This document shows positions 55,128 to 63,529 of a stretch of DNA of 64,000 nucleotides, one piece after another (the first letter of the stretch is position 1; every line of letters starts with the position of its first letter). The notes beneath the pieces are model-generated. The model was not told where the DNA came from. It was given only the letters and a program-made list of their open reading frames with translations, and did no database searches. The translations under genes and the position numbers were made by a program. The DNA comes from Ketogulonicigenium robustum (lineage in GTDB: Bacteria; Pseudomonadota; Alphaproteobacteria; Rhodobacterales; Rhodobacteraceae). The stretch is taken from positions 993,501 through 1,057,500 of the forward strand of contig NZ_CP019937.1 of the NCBI RefSeq assembly GCF_002117445.1, in the 5' to 3' direction.

Positions 55128-55654
55128 TGGCCAAGGGCAAGACCAAGCGCATCAAGGGCAAGCAGATGCGGCATCCTGCAACGCTGGACTGGGACTTTGG
55201 CGCAACCGGACCGGCAAACCAGCAGGGGCTGGTCAAGGAGCGGTTGGCCGATATCGACGGCACCGGCACGATCAAGCGCGCCCGCCGCGTCGATATGCTG
55301 GAGGTCTGGCACAAACGGGGCTGGCTGTCGGGCGAGGCATGGGACATGGCCAAGAAGCTGCGGGATGCGTTCGAGGGCACGCAGCGGTCGCAGGGCGCAG
55401 ACTATGAGCGGCCTCGCGTAGACAGAAGCCCGAAGCCCGATTGCGCTGTCGATATCCAGATCGACCGCTTGAGCCGATACCGCGCCATCACTAGCCACAT
55501 TGCCGACGACGATCGGTCCGTCATCATCCGTTGCGTCATCAACGGCCGCGCGCCTGAGGGCCGAGGGCAGGAGGCGGTGCGGGCAGGGGTGCTGGGCTTG
55601 TCGCAGGCGCTGGAGCGCACATTGTCCTCGACACGGGGCGAGGTTGTGCGGTAG
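55127..55654 (+). CDS. Candidate late-gene regulator (DUF6456-like)
   Basis: The protein has 175 residues from the ATG at 55127, overlapping the previous stop (TAATG). It is basic at the N-terminus. The C-terminal helical region (AVRAGVLGLSQALERTLSS) resembles alphaproteobacterial DUF6456-type proteins. It is the last gene before a lone promoter and terminator that precede the late operon, the place of an antiterminator such as lambda Q. The regulatory role is inferred from position. Confidence 0.5.
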   Translation: MAKGKTKRIKGKQMRHPATLDWDFGATGPANQQGLVKERLADIDGTGTIKRARRVDMLEVWHKRGWLSGEAWDMAKKLRDAFEGTQRSQGADYERPRVDRSPKPDCAVDIQIDRLSRYRAITSHIADDDRSVIIRCVINGRAPEGRGQEAVRAGVLGLSQALERTLSSTRGEVVR

Positions 55655-55753
55655 GAAGGGGACAGAACAGATTGCGAAAACTTGTTCGGTCCGACCGCTG
55701 CCGTTGGCTTTAACTTGCCGGTTTGGCCTTTGGCGGCGGTCGCAAATATCCCT

Positions 55754-55762
55754 TGATATAAT
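55754..55762 (+). promoter_or_regulatory. Extended -10 late promoter candidate
   Basis: TGATATAAT is a perfect extended -10 element. The -35 region is poor, as is usual for such promoters. It lies about 30 bp before a terminator and about 80 bp before the terminase genes. Confidence 0.6.
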
Positions 55763-55790
55763 CCGACTTTCATGTAAATTGGCATTATCG

Positions 55791-55826
55791 AAGTGGTGCG
55801 GGCAGATTGCCCTGCGCCACTTTTTT
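55791..55826 (+). terminator. Strong terminator ahead of the late operon
   Basis: The arms AAGTGGTGCGGGCA and TGCCCTGCGCCACTT (one bulge or mismatch) are followed by a T6 run. The placement after the promoter suggests a tR'-like site that must be antiterminated to express late genes. Confidence 0.85.
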
Positions 55827-55842
55827 GTTTCGGGAGGTCACC

Positions 55843-56280
55843 ATGCAAAAGAAGCGTGGCGCCCCAGCATTCCATTGGACGCCTGACTTAGAGGACGAAA
55901 TCCTGACACGCATCATGCGTGGGGAGAGCGTGGCGACAATCTGCGGGCCTGATAGGGACGACTTCACGCCAAGCGAGGTGACCTTCTACAAGAAGCTGGC
56001 GGAAGACGACGATTTTGCGAAGAGATACGCCCGCGCGCGCGAAGTTCAGGCGCACCGCGAGTTCGATGAAATCCGCGACATTGCTGATCGGGCCGATAGC
56101 GAAAGCGTCGGGCTGGCCAAGCTTCAAATCGACGCTCGAAAATGGCGCGCAGGAAAGCTGGCCCCCAAGGTCTACGGCGAGAAGCAGGCGGTCGAGCACA
56201 GCGGGCCTGACGGTGGGGCCATCGCAGTGAGCGGCATCGCCCTGCGGATCGTGAGGGCAGATGAGCGAGGCGACACTTGA
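55843..56280 (+). CDS. Terminase small subunit
   Basis: The protein has 145 residues from the ATG at 55843, which follows GGGAGGT. An N-terminal HTH-like part (LEDEILTRIMRGESVATICG) leads to an oligomerisation helix and the tail typical of small terminases (GLAKLQIDARKWRAGKLAPKVYGEK). It recognises the phage pac or cos site. The gene overlaps the large subunit gene by 20 nt. Confidence 0.88.
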   Translation: MQKKRGAPAFHWTPDLEDEILTRIMRGESVATICGPDRDDFTPSEVTFYKKLAEDDDFAKRYARAREVQAHREFDEIRDIADRADSESVGLAKLQIDARKWRAGKLAPKVYGEKQAVEHSGPDGGAIAVSGIALRIVRADERGDT

Positions 56281-57529
56281 TGTTCCTGAGGTCTTTGAGC
56301 CGCTTCTAGCCCCAGCACGCTACAAGGGCGCATACGGCGGGCGAGGATCAGGAAAGTCGCACTTCTTTGCAGGTCTCGGCGTCGTCCGCATGGCCACGCA
56401 AAAAGGCTTTCGCATCGTCTGCGTACGCGAGGTGCAGAACAGCATCAAGGACTCGGTCAAGCAGCTGCTGGAGGATAAGATCGGGGCCTTGGGCCTGTCC
56501 GAGTTTTTCACGATAACGGATCAGGAAATCAGGGGGCAGAACGGCTCGCTGGCAATCTTTCGGGGCCTGCAAAACCACACGGCGGCGCAGATCAAGTCGC
56601 TGGAAGGCTTCGATGTTGCATGGGTCGAGGAGGCTCAGACGATCAGTCAAGCCTCATTGGATCTGCTGACGCCTACTATCCGCAAGCCGGGGTCGGAGCT
56701 GTGGTTCGGCTGGAACCCCGTTAGCGAGGCCGATCCGGTCGATAGGCTGCTGCGCGGTGGCGCGCGCGACGACGCCATCGTGGTACAGGCCAACTGGTCG
56801 GATAACCCGTGGTTTCCTGATGTGCTGCGGGCCGATCTGGAGCACGACCGGATCAACAATCCGGACAAGTGGTTGCATGTCTGGGAGGGGCGCTATCAGG
56901 CGCTGTCCGAGGCGCGGATATTCCGCAACTGGCGCGTGGGCGAGATCGAGACGCATGAACGTCAGGTCTGGCACGTCGGCGTTGACTTCGGTTTTGCCAA
57001 GGACCCTGCGGCGGCGCTGCGTTGCGCGCTGGTCGGGGACCGGACGCTTTACATCGACAGCGAGGCCTATGAGGTCGGGGTTCCTACCGAGGCGCTGCCT
57101 GCCTTCGTGGGCCGCGTGACCGATGCGCACATCTGGGCAGGGCGGGCCGATAGCGCACGACCGGAGACGATAGACTATCTGCACAGGCACGGCTTCCCCA
57201 AGCTGCAGCCCAGCAAGAAGGGACGCGGATCGGTCGAGGACGGCATCAGCTTTTTGCAGGGCTTGGAAATCGTCGTGCATCCGTCCTGCGTGAACATGCA
57301 GCGCGAGCTGACCGCGTATGCCTACAAGATCGACAAGCGCACCAATGAAATCCTGCCGGTGCCGGAAGACGCGAATAACCACCTGATCGACGCGCTGCGA
57401 TATGCCGTCGAGAAGCTGCACCGCAAGGGGCAACTGCTGCGCGAGCCGGAGCCGGACGCACAGCGCGAGCGCCGAGACTACGCGCCGATTGACGATGACG
57501 ACGATATTGACGACTGGAAGGTGGCGTGA
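56261..57529 (+). CDS. Terminase large subunit (PBSX-type)
   Basis: The protein has 422 residues. The ATPase part has Walker A GGRGSGKS at 26-33 and Walker B DVAWVEEA at 118-125. The nuclease part begins HVGVDFGFAKDPAA with the metal-binding Asp, followed by RADSARPE and NNHLIDALRYAVE. It packages DNA into the prohead. Confidence 0.95.
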   Translation: MSEATLDVPEVFEPLLAPARYKGAYGGRGSGKSHFFAGLGVVRMATQKGFRIVCVREVQNSIKDSVKQLLEDKIGALGLSEFFTITDQEIRGQNGSLAIFRGLQNHTAAQIKSLEGFDVAWVEEAQTISQASLDLLTPTIRKPGSELWFGWNPVSEADPVDRLLRGGARDDAIVVQANWSDNPWFPDVLRADLEHDRINNPDKWLHVWEGRYQALSEARIFRNWRVGEIETHERQVWHVGVDFGFAKDPAAALRCALVGDRTLYIDSEAYEVGVPTEALPAFVGRVTDAHIWAGRADSARPETIDYLHRHGFPKLQPSKKGRGSVEDGISFLQGLEIVVHPSCVNMQRELTAYAYKIDKRTNEILPVPEDANNHLIDALRYAVEKLHRKGQLLREPEPDAQRERRDYAPIDDDDDIDDWKVA

Positions 57530-59379
57530 TGGCAGAATTGGCAGTGCTGGTCAGCCGCTTCGAGGAGGCCGAGCAATCGGGCATGGATGCGCGTGCCGAG
57601 GGTGTGCGCGCCCGTAAATATTACGACGGCAAGCAGTGGACCGAGGCTGAAAAAGCCGCACTGGCGAAGAAGAAGCAGGCCGCCATCACGATCAACCGCA
57701 TTCGGCGCAAGATCGACTGGCTGCTGGGGCTGGAGATGCAGACCCGCACTGACCCGAAAGCTTTCCCGCGCACGCCGAAGCATCAGCAGGGCGCACAGGC
57801 AGCAACCGACGCCATCCGGTTCGTTTGCGACCAGCAGGATTGGGATGGCGAGCGGTCGGGCGTCTGGGGGGATATGCTGATCGAGGGCTGGGGCGGGGTC
57901 GAGGTCATCCACGATTTTCGCCCGCCCATGACGCAGCCGCGCGTGGTCATCAACCGATACGCTGCGGATCGCCTGTTCTGGGACCCGCATTCGCGCGAGG
58001 CTGATTTCAGTGACGCCCGATACAAGGGCGCGGTGATCTGGTCGGACGCCGAGGCGCTGAAAGAGGAATATCCCGACGCCGCTGACGTGATCGACGCATC
58101 GCTATCGGCTGATTTCGGCGGTTCGGGCGAGTTCGAGGATAAGCCCTCGTGGCAGATCTGGAGCGATCCCAAGCGCAAACGCGTGCGCATGGTGCTGATG
58201 CACTACATCGAGCGCGGCGTGTGGAAGTGGGCGCAGTTCGTCCGCGCCGGTATCGTGGCCGAGGGCGAAAGCGAGTACGTTGACGAGGACGGCGACAGCC
58301 TGTGCCCGCTGATCATGGCATCGGCCTATGTTGGCGAGGGCGGCGACCGTCACGGCGTCATCCGCGATATGTTCGACCCGCAGGACGAGGTGAACAAGCG
58401 CCGGTCAAAGCTGCTGCACACCCTGAACACCCGCCAGACAGCGGGCATCAAGGGCGCGGTCGGCAGCGTTCGGGCGATGAAGGCCGAGCTTGCCAACCCT
58501 GACGGTCACGTCGAGGTGGATGCCGAGGCAGTCGAGGCAGCGGGCCAGTTGGGCATGAAGGCGTTCGAGATCCTGCCCAATCAGGATCAGACCGCAGGCC
58601 AGTTCAACTTGCTGCAAGAGGCAAAGGCCGAGCTTGATCTGATGGGGGCCAACAGCGGCCTTGCCGGGAAAGACGAAGCTGGTGGCGCATCGGGTCGTGC
58701 GATCCTTGCACGCCAGCAGGGCGGTTTGATCGAGATTGCGCCCCTGACGGATCGCCTGTCGCATTTCACGCGGGAGGTTTACCGGCAGATCTGGCTGCGC
58801 ATCCGGCAGTTCTGGACGGAAGAAACATGGGTGCGGGTGACGGATGACGAGCGCAACGTGCGGTTCGTTGGCCTGAACCAGCCCGTGACGCTTGCTGATA
58901 GGTTGGGGCAGATCCCGCCAGAGCAGGCGCAGGCGTTCGTCGCCCAGAACGGGCTGTTCCCGGGCGATCCACGGTTGCAGCAGGTTGTAGCGATCGACAA
59001 CAACGTCGAGGAAATGGACGTCGATATCCTGATCGAGGAAGCGCCGGACGCGGTGACGCTTGAGGGTGAGACGTTCGAGCAGCTTGTGAACATCGCCACA
59101 TCGATGCCGGGGGCCGTCCCGCCGGACGTTCTGATCGAACTTGCGCCCGGACTGCGGCGCGAGGTCAAGGACAAGCTGCTAGAGCGCCAGCAACAGCAGC
59201 AGGCCCAAGCCGCGCAACAAGGGCAAGCACAAGCCCAGATGGCGCAGCAAGGCCAACAGATCGAGGCGCAGGCCAAGCAGGCCAGCACCGCGAAAGACGC
59301 AGCCGCCGCGCAGAAGTTGACTGTCGAGGCGGTTGCAAAGAGCATCGAGGCGCAACGCCTCGCTGTTTACGGGGTTTAA
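57529..59379 (+). CDS. P22-like portal protein
   Basis: The protein has 616 residues from the ATG at 57529 (the first ATG of the overlap with terL). The family pattern is seen in ARKYYDGKQWTEAEKA, IDWLLGLEMQTRTDPK, DRLFWDPHSREADFSDA and a long Gln/Ala-rich C-terminal crown (QQQQQAQAAQQGQAQAQM). It forms the dodecameric portal at one vertex. The Gln-rich end is expected to form the barrel helices as in P22. Confidence 0.9.
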   Translation: MAELAVLVSRFEEAEQSGMDARAEGVRARKYYDGKQWTEAEKAALAKKKQAAITINRIRRKIDWLLGLEMQTRTDPKAFPRTPKHQQGAQAATDAIRFVCDQQDWDGERSGVWGDMLIEGWGGVEVIHDFRPPMTQPRVVINRYAADRLFWDPHSREADFSDARYKGAVIWSDAEALKEEYPDAADVIDASLSADFGGSGEFEDKPSWQIWSDPKRKRVRMVLMHYIERGVWKWAQFVRAGIVAEGESEYVDEDGDSLCPLIMASAYVGEGGDRHGVIRDMFDPQDEVNKRRSKLLHTLNTRQTAGIKGAVGSVRAMKAELANPDGHVEVDAEAVEAAGQLGMKAFEILPNQDQTAGQFNLLQEAKAELDLMGANSGLAGKDEAGGASGRAILARQQGGLIEIAPLTDRLSHFTREVYRQIWLRIRQFWTEETWVRVTDDERNVRFVGLNQPVTLADRLGQIPPEQAQAFVAQNGLFPGDPRLQQVVAIDNNVEEMDVDILIEEAPDAVTLEGETFEQLVNIATSMPGAVPPDVLIELAPGLRREVKDKLLERQQQQQAQAAQQGQAQAQMAQQGQQIEAQAKQASTAKDAAAAQKLTVEAVAKSIEAQRLAVYGV

Positions 59380-59387
59380 CCCCACCA

Positions 59388-59437
59388 CCTGCCGCCGAGG
59401 TCAACGGGCGATGATCCTGCCGCCGAGGTTACGGGCG
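59388..59437 (+). repeat. Direct repeat between portal and scaffold genes
   Basis: CCTGCCGCCGAGGT plus AACGGGCG (first copy 59388-59410) is repeated almost exactly at 59416-59437. It lies in the 92-bp gap between the portal and scaffold genes. Meaning unknown. Confidence 0.5.
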
Positions 59438-59471
59438 CTCGTATCCCAAAAACGTAGAATGGAGCTTTGCC

Positions 59472-60176
59472 ATGACTGGCGAGGATGATGACCTGTTCCC
59501 TGCCGCCACCTTTGATGAGGCGGAAACCGCTGTTCCCGAAACACCGGAAACACCTGAGGCCGAAGCGCCATCAGAGCAGCCCGACGCCCCCGAGGCCGAA
59601 GGCAAGACGGTTCCGCTTGCCGCGTTGCACAGCGTTCGCGATGAAAACAAGACGCTGAAAGCGCGTTTGGCCGAGTTTGATGCCGTGAAAGCCCAAGTGG
59701 CACAAATGGCGCAAGCGCAGCAACCTCCGGCGCAGCCTGTGCGGATCGACCCGAGCGACCCGAACTTCGGGCAGGTCTTGGCGCAAGGTGTTCAGCGAGA
59801 GTTGGTTCACAACAAGCTGCAGCAATCGCGTTTTTTCGCGGAGCGGGAGTTTGGGAAGGAGATCGTTGATGAAACGATGGCCTACTTCAACGCGCATCCG
59901 CAGGAAAGCCAGCGCTTTCTGGGTGAGCCATCGCCGTTTCATGCTGCTGTCGAGTTTTACAAGAAGCAGAAGGTTGCGGCGGAAATTGGCGATAACCCCG
60001 AAGGTTACGCCTCGAAGCTTCGGGAACAGATCAAGCAGGAAATCCTTGCCGAAATGGCGAAGGAGAGCGTCAAGCCGTCGCGCGGCCCGAGCCTTGCGAC
60101 ACAACCCAATCTTGGATCACGCGCAGCCCCCGAATGGACGGGGCCGATGCCTTTGGATGACATTTTGAAGCCGTGA
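59472..60176 (+). CDS. Capsid scaffolding protein
   Basis: The protein has 234 residues. It has an acidic Glu/Pro-rich N-terminus, a coiled-coil segment (DENKTLKARLAEFDAVKAQV) and a C-terminal helical part. It sits between portal and capsid genes as in P22. It would guide capsid assembly and then leave the head. Confidence 0.82.
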   Translation: MTGEDDDLFPAATFDEAETAVPETPETPEAEAPSEQPDAPEAEGKTVPLAALHSVRDENKTLKARLAEFDAVKAQVAQMAQAQQPPAQPVRIDPSDPNFGQVLAQGVQRELVHNKLQQSRFFAEREFGKEIVDETMAYFNAHPQESQRFLGEPSPFHAAVEFYKKQKVAAEIGDNPEGYASKLREQIKQEILAEMAKESVKPSRGPSLATQPNLGSRAAPEWTGPMPLDDILKP

Positions 60177-60199
60177 TCCGGCAATCATGCAGGTGAAAC

Positions 60200-61264
60200 A
60201 TGACTGATACGACCGTATCGACGGCGCTGCGCGTCAAGCAGTGGGATGACAAGGCCCACCGCGAATACGTGCGCGCCAACCGGTTCCGCAAATACATGGG
60301 GACCGACCAAAACAGCATCATTCAGGTGAAAGAGGACCTGACCAAAAAGAAGGGTGATGCGATCACCATTCCGCTGGTCGGTGCGCTGGATGCAACCACT
60401 GGCCCGAACACCGGATCGACCACGCTGGTTGGCAACGAAAAGGCGTTGCCGAACGACGGCCACCGCATCGAGGTTGGCGTCGTGCGCGATGCCGTTGTGG
60501 TGAACGTCGAGGAAGAACAGGCCTCGCCCATTGCGATCCGCAACGAGGCCAAGGTTGCCCTCAAGGACCTGCAAATGCGCTACCTGCGCAACTCGATCCT
60601 TGGCGCGATGGCATCGGTCAATGGCGTGGCCTATGGCTCGGCAACCGCAGCGCAACGCAATGCGTGGGCCGTGACCAACGCCGACCGTGTGCTGTTTGGC
60701 AATTCGACCGCCAATTACAGCGCGACGCACGCCACCGCGCTGAACAATGTCACTGCGGCCATGACCCTGACCCGTGACGTGGTGTCCGAGATGAAGGCCA
60801 TTGCCCAGACCGCAAAATCGGTAAACGGCGACGGCCTGCGCCCGTACACCTACGGCGAGGACGAGGAAACCTTTGTTCTGTTCGTCGGCTCGCGCGCCTT
60901 CCGCGCCTTGAAAAAGGACATGGAAAGCGTGCTGACCGATGCCGAGAAGCGCGGGAAGGAAAACCCGCTGTTTACCGGCACGACCTCGCTTTACTGGGAC
61001 GGCGTGGTTGTGCGTGAAATTCCCGAGCTGGGCACCTTTGCAAATACTGCCAGCACGCCCGTCACGCTGACGCCGACCTACTTGTGCGGCGCACAGGCTC
61101 TGGGTGTGGCGTGGGCCATGCGCACCAAGACTACGCTGCGTTCGGAAACTGATTACGAGTTCAAGCGCGGCGTCGGCTTCATGGAAATGCGCGGGGTCGA
61201 AAAGATCCTGTACGGCGAGAACGGCAAGCAGTGGGGCATCGTCTCGGGCTTTGTTGCAGCCTGA
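60200..61264 (+). CDS. Major capsid protein, N4gp56 type
   Basis: The protein has 354 residues with HK97-like features. Family segments include IIQVKEDLTKKKGDAITIPLVGAL, FVLFVGSRAFRALKKDME and TTLRSETDYEFKRGVGFMEMRGVEKILYGEN. It forms the shell and lies 23 nt after the scaffold gene. Confidence 0.92.
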   Translation: MTDTTVSTALRVKQWDDKAHREYVRANRFRKYMGTDQNSIIQVKEDLTKKKGDAITIPLVGALDATTGPNTGSTTLVGNEKALPNDGHRIEVGVVRDAVVVNVEEEQASPIAIRNEAKVALKDLQMRYLRNSILGAMASVNGVAYGSATAAQRNAWAVTNADRVLFGNSTANYSATHATALNNVTAAMTLTRDVVSEMKAIAQTAKSVNGDGLRPYTYGEDEETFVLFVGSRAFRALKKDMESVLTDAEKRGKENPLFTGTTSLYWDGVVVREIPELGTFANTASTPVTLTPTYLCGAQALGVAWAMRTKTTLRSETDYEFKRGVGFMEMRGVEKILYGENGKQWGIVSGFVAA

Positions 61265-61315
61265 CCTTTCCAGTGGGGCGGTTCGCCGCCCCATCACCAA
61301 GGCCAGAGGTGACGC

Positions 61316-61660
61316 ATGAAAACCAAAAAGCAGATCATCGAGCGGGCGTTGCGTTCCATCGGCGTGCTGGCGCAGGACGAACCCGCCACTGCCGAGATGG
61401 AGCAGCAGGCGGGCATGGTGCTGGATAGCCTGTGGGCCGAGATCAACGCGGCTATGCCCGGGGCGACGTTTGACCCGCGCGCAGGCGTGCCGGACGAGGC
61501 TTTTGTGGCCGTCGCCCAACTGCTGGCGGCCGAAATCGCGCCGGACTACGACCGCGCGGGGCCGAGCCGGTCGCGGGCGTGGCTGCGGGTGCGGGCGCTG
61601 TATGTGACCGACGACAGGGCGCAGGATTGCAGCGAGGTGCGCGACTATGGCTGTCGTTGA
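61316..61660 (+). CDS. Head completion protein, P22 gp4-like
   Basis: The protein has 114 residues with the helical packaged-DNA-stabilising pattern (QIIERALRSIGVLAQDEPAT). The position between capsid and gp10 matches P22. It closes the portal. It overlaps the next gene by 14 nt. Confidence 0.8.
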   Translation: MKTKKQIIERALRSIGVLAQDEPATAEMEQQAGMVLDSLWAEINAAMPGATFDPRAGVPDEAFVAVAQLLAAEIAPDYDRAGPSRSRAWLRVRALYVTDDRAQDCSEVRDYGCR

Positions 61661-62999
61661 GTTTGTCGGCAACTCGGGTCGTGACCGCGACAATATCGCG
61701 GCCAACACCTCGCGGCTGGTCAATTGCTACCTTGAGGAAACGACGGGCGGCAAGTGGGCCTTCAAAAGCGTGCTGGGCAGCAAACCCCATGCGGCAATGG
61801 CCGGTGTGTTTGTGCGGGCCATGGCCGAGGTGGGCGGGCTGATCTACGTCGTCTGCGGCGGGGCGCTGTGGACGGTGGATGCCGCAGGGTCGGTTGTGCG
61901 GCTTGCGGATATTCCAGACAGCGACCAGACCAGCATTTCATCGAATAACGGGGCCATCACGATTGCTGCGGGTGGCGAGTATTTCCTGTGGGACGGATCG
62001 ACGCTGACCACGCCGAGCGGCGGCGCGTTCGAGGACGTTTCGAGCGTCGAGTTTGTCGATTACTACACCATGATGACCGAGGCGGGCGGTCGGCGCATCC
62101 AGTGGACGGCACAAGCCGCGCCAGAAACGCTGAACGGGCTGTATTTTGCCACTGCCGAGGGCCGCGACGATCTGATCGTGCGCGGCGTGACGCTTGGCAG
62201 TCTGTTCGTGGTGTTCAAGGCCGCATCGCACGAGCTGTGGTATAATACCGGCGGCGCGGGCGCACAGGCGTTTGCACGCGTCACAGGCGGCGTTCGCGAT
62301 GTTGGGCTGGCAGGTTATGACCTGATAGCCAAGCTGCCGTCATCGGGCAGCGGGCAGGCGGCCTTTGTGGGGTCTGACGGGCGGCTTTACCTGTTCACGG
62401 GCGGCACGGCCAATGCGGTGTCAACGCGGCCTGTCGAGACAGCCATCGCCCAGTGCGAGGCGCTGTCAGTGCTGGCCTATGAGGACGAGGGCCACACATT
62501 CGTGGCGCTGGTGTTCCGCGACGAGGTGGCGTGGGTCTACGATCTGACAACGGGTCTGTGGCATGAGCGGGCCGAGGGCGCGGATCAGCGGCCATGGTCG
62601 GCGCGGCGGTCGGTCAAGCTGGGCCGGAAATGGTATGTCGGCCAGAATGGCGGGCAGATCGTGGAACTTGTCCGGTCGAACCGCGACGGGGTGACGCCGC
62701 TGTTTCGCGAGGCCACATCGTCCACGCTGACGATGGACGGGCAGCGCTTTTTGACGCGTGAGCTGGAGTTTTTTCCGCGCCAAGGCATCAGCAGCGCCGA
62801 TGTGCAGCTTTCGCTGTCGCGCGACGGCGGGATGACGTGGACACGTGACAAGCCGCGCCCGATGGGTGGGCAGGGCAACTATGGCAAGCGCCTGATCTGG
62901 CGCAATCTGGGGCAGGCCCGTTCGCTGACGGCGCGCATCAGATGGACGAACCCCGAGGACGTTTCGTTTTCGGCAGAGGCAAGGGTGGTGGTGGGATGA
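61647..62999 (+). CDS. P22 gp10-like packaged-DNA stabilisation / tail accessory protein
   Basis: The protein has 450 residues of mostly beta-strand (propeller-like) sequence. Family features include NTSRLVNCYLEETTGGKW, the LIYVVCGGALW strand and AGYDLIAKLPSSGSGQAAFVGSDGRLYLFTGG. It caps the portal and joins the tail machine. ATG at 61647 gives the family start MAVVEFVGNSGRD. Confidence 0.92.
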   Translation: MAVVEFVGNSGRDRDNIAANTSRLVNCYLEETTGGKWAFKSVLGSKPHAAMAGVFVRAMAEVGGLIYVVCGGALWTVDAAGSVVRLADIPDSDQTSISSNNGAITIAAGGEYFLWDGSTLTTPSGGAFEDVSSVEFVDYYTMMTEAGGRRIQWTAQAAPETLNGLYFATAEGRDDLIVRGVTLGSLFVVFKAASHELWYNTGGAGAQAFARVTGGVRDVGLAGYDLIAKLPSSGSGQAAFVGSDGRLYLFTGGTANAVSTRPVETAIAQCEALSVLAYEDEGHTFVALVFRDEVAWVYDLTTGLWHERAEGADQRPWSARRSVKLGRKWYVGQNGGQIVELVRSNRDGVTPLFREATSSTLTMDGQRFLTRELEFFPRQGISSADVQLSLSRDGGMTWTRDKPRPMGGQGNYGKRLIWRNLGQARSLTARIRWTNPEDVSFSAEARVVVG

Positions 63000-63133
63000 T
63001 GAAGCCGTTGCAGCCCACGACACCGGTCACGCAAGGCGGCGATCTGCCGTCCGTGGATCTGGTCATCATCATTCAGCAGCTGGTGCGTGAGATCGAGGCG
63101 CTAAAGGCGCAGGTCGCGGCGCTGACACCATGA
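62996..63133 (+). CDS. Small coiled-coil protein after gp10
   Basis: The protein has 45 residues. A C-terminal helix (LVIIIQQLVREIEALKAQVAAL) is a heptad coiled coil. It occupies the position of the P22 tail needle gp26, but is far shorter. Overlaps with both neighbours (ATGA-type) support that it is real. Confidence 0.6.
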   Translation: MMKPLQPTTPVTQGGDLPSVDLVIIIQQLVREIEALKAQVAALTP

Positions 63134-63528
63134 CCCGCGCCACATTGGACGACTTGCCCACGCTGATCCAGCGCATGGGCCGGTTTCACGCGGCATCTGG
63201 GCTGGCGTCACGGTTTGATCCCGAGGCGACCGGCGCTTTCCTGACCGCCTGCGTCATTCAGGGCGCGGTGTTTCTGACCGATCGCGGCTGCATTGGCGGG
63301 ATGCTTGCGCCGCATTGGTGTGACCCGTCCCACATCATGGCCGTGGAAATGTTCTGGCACGCCGATGGCGACGGGCTGGCGCTGCTGCGGGACTTTGAGG
63401 CGTGGGCCAAGGGCGCGGGCGCATCGGAAGTGCGGATGACCTCACTTGCCTCTCTGCCGCGCGCTGATCGGCTGCTGAAAGCCAAGGGCTACGCGCCCTG
63501 TGAAATCTCTTATTCGAAGGTGGTCTGA
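63130..63528 (+). CDS. GNAT-like phage protein
   Basis: The protein has 132 residues with a GNAT-like fold pattern (RATLDDLPTLIQRMGRFH, AVFLTDRGCIGGMLAPHW and LLRDFEAWAKGAGASEVRM). Acetyl-CoA-binding signature is weak. It lies in the tail-gene block between gp10-like and gp7-like genes where P22 has gp14. It may be a structural rather than enzymatic member. Confidence 0.7.
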   Translation: MTRATLDDLPTLIQRMGRFHAASGLASRFDPEATGAFLTACVIQGAVFLTDRGCIGGMLAPHWCDPSHIMAVEMFWHADGDGLALLRDFEAWAKGAGASEVRMTSLASLPRADRLLKAKGYAPCEISYSKVV

Positions 63529-63529
63529 C

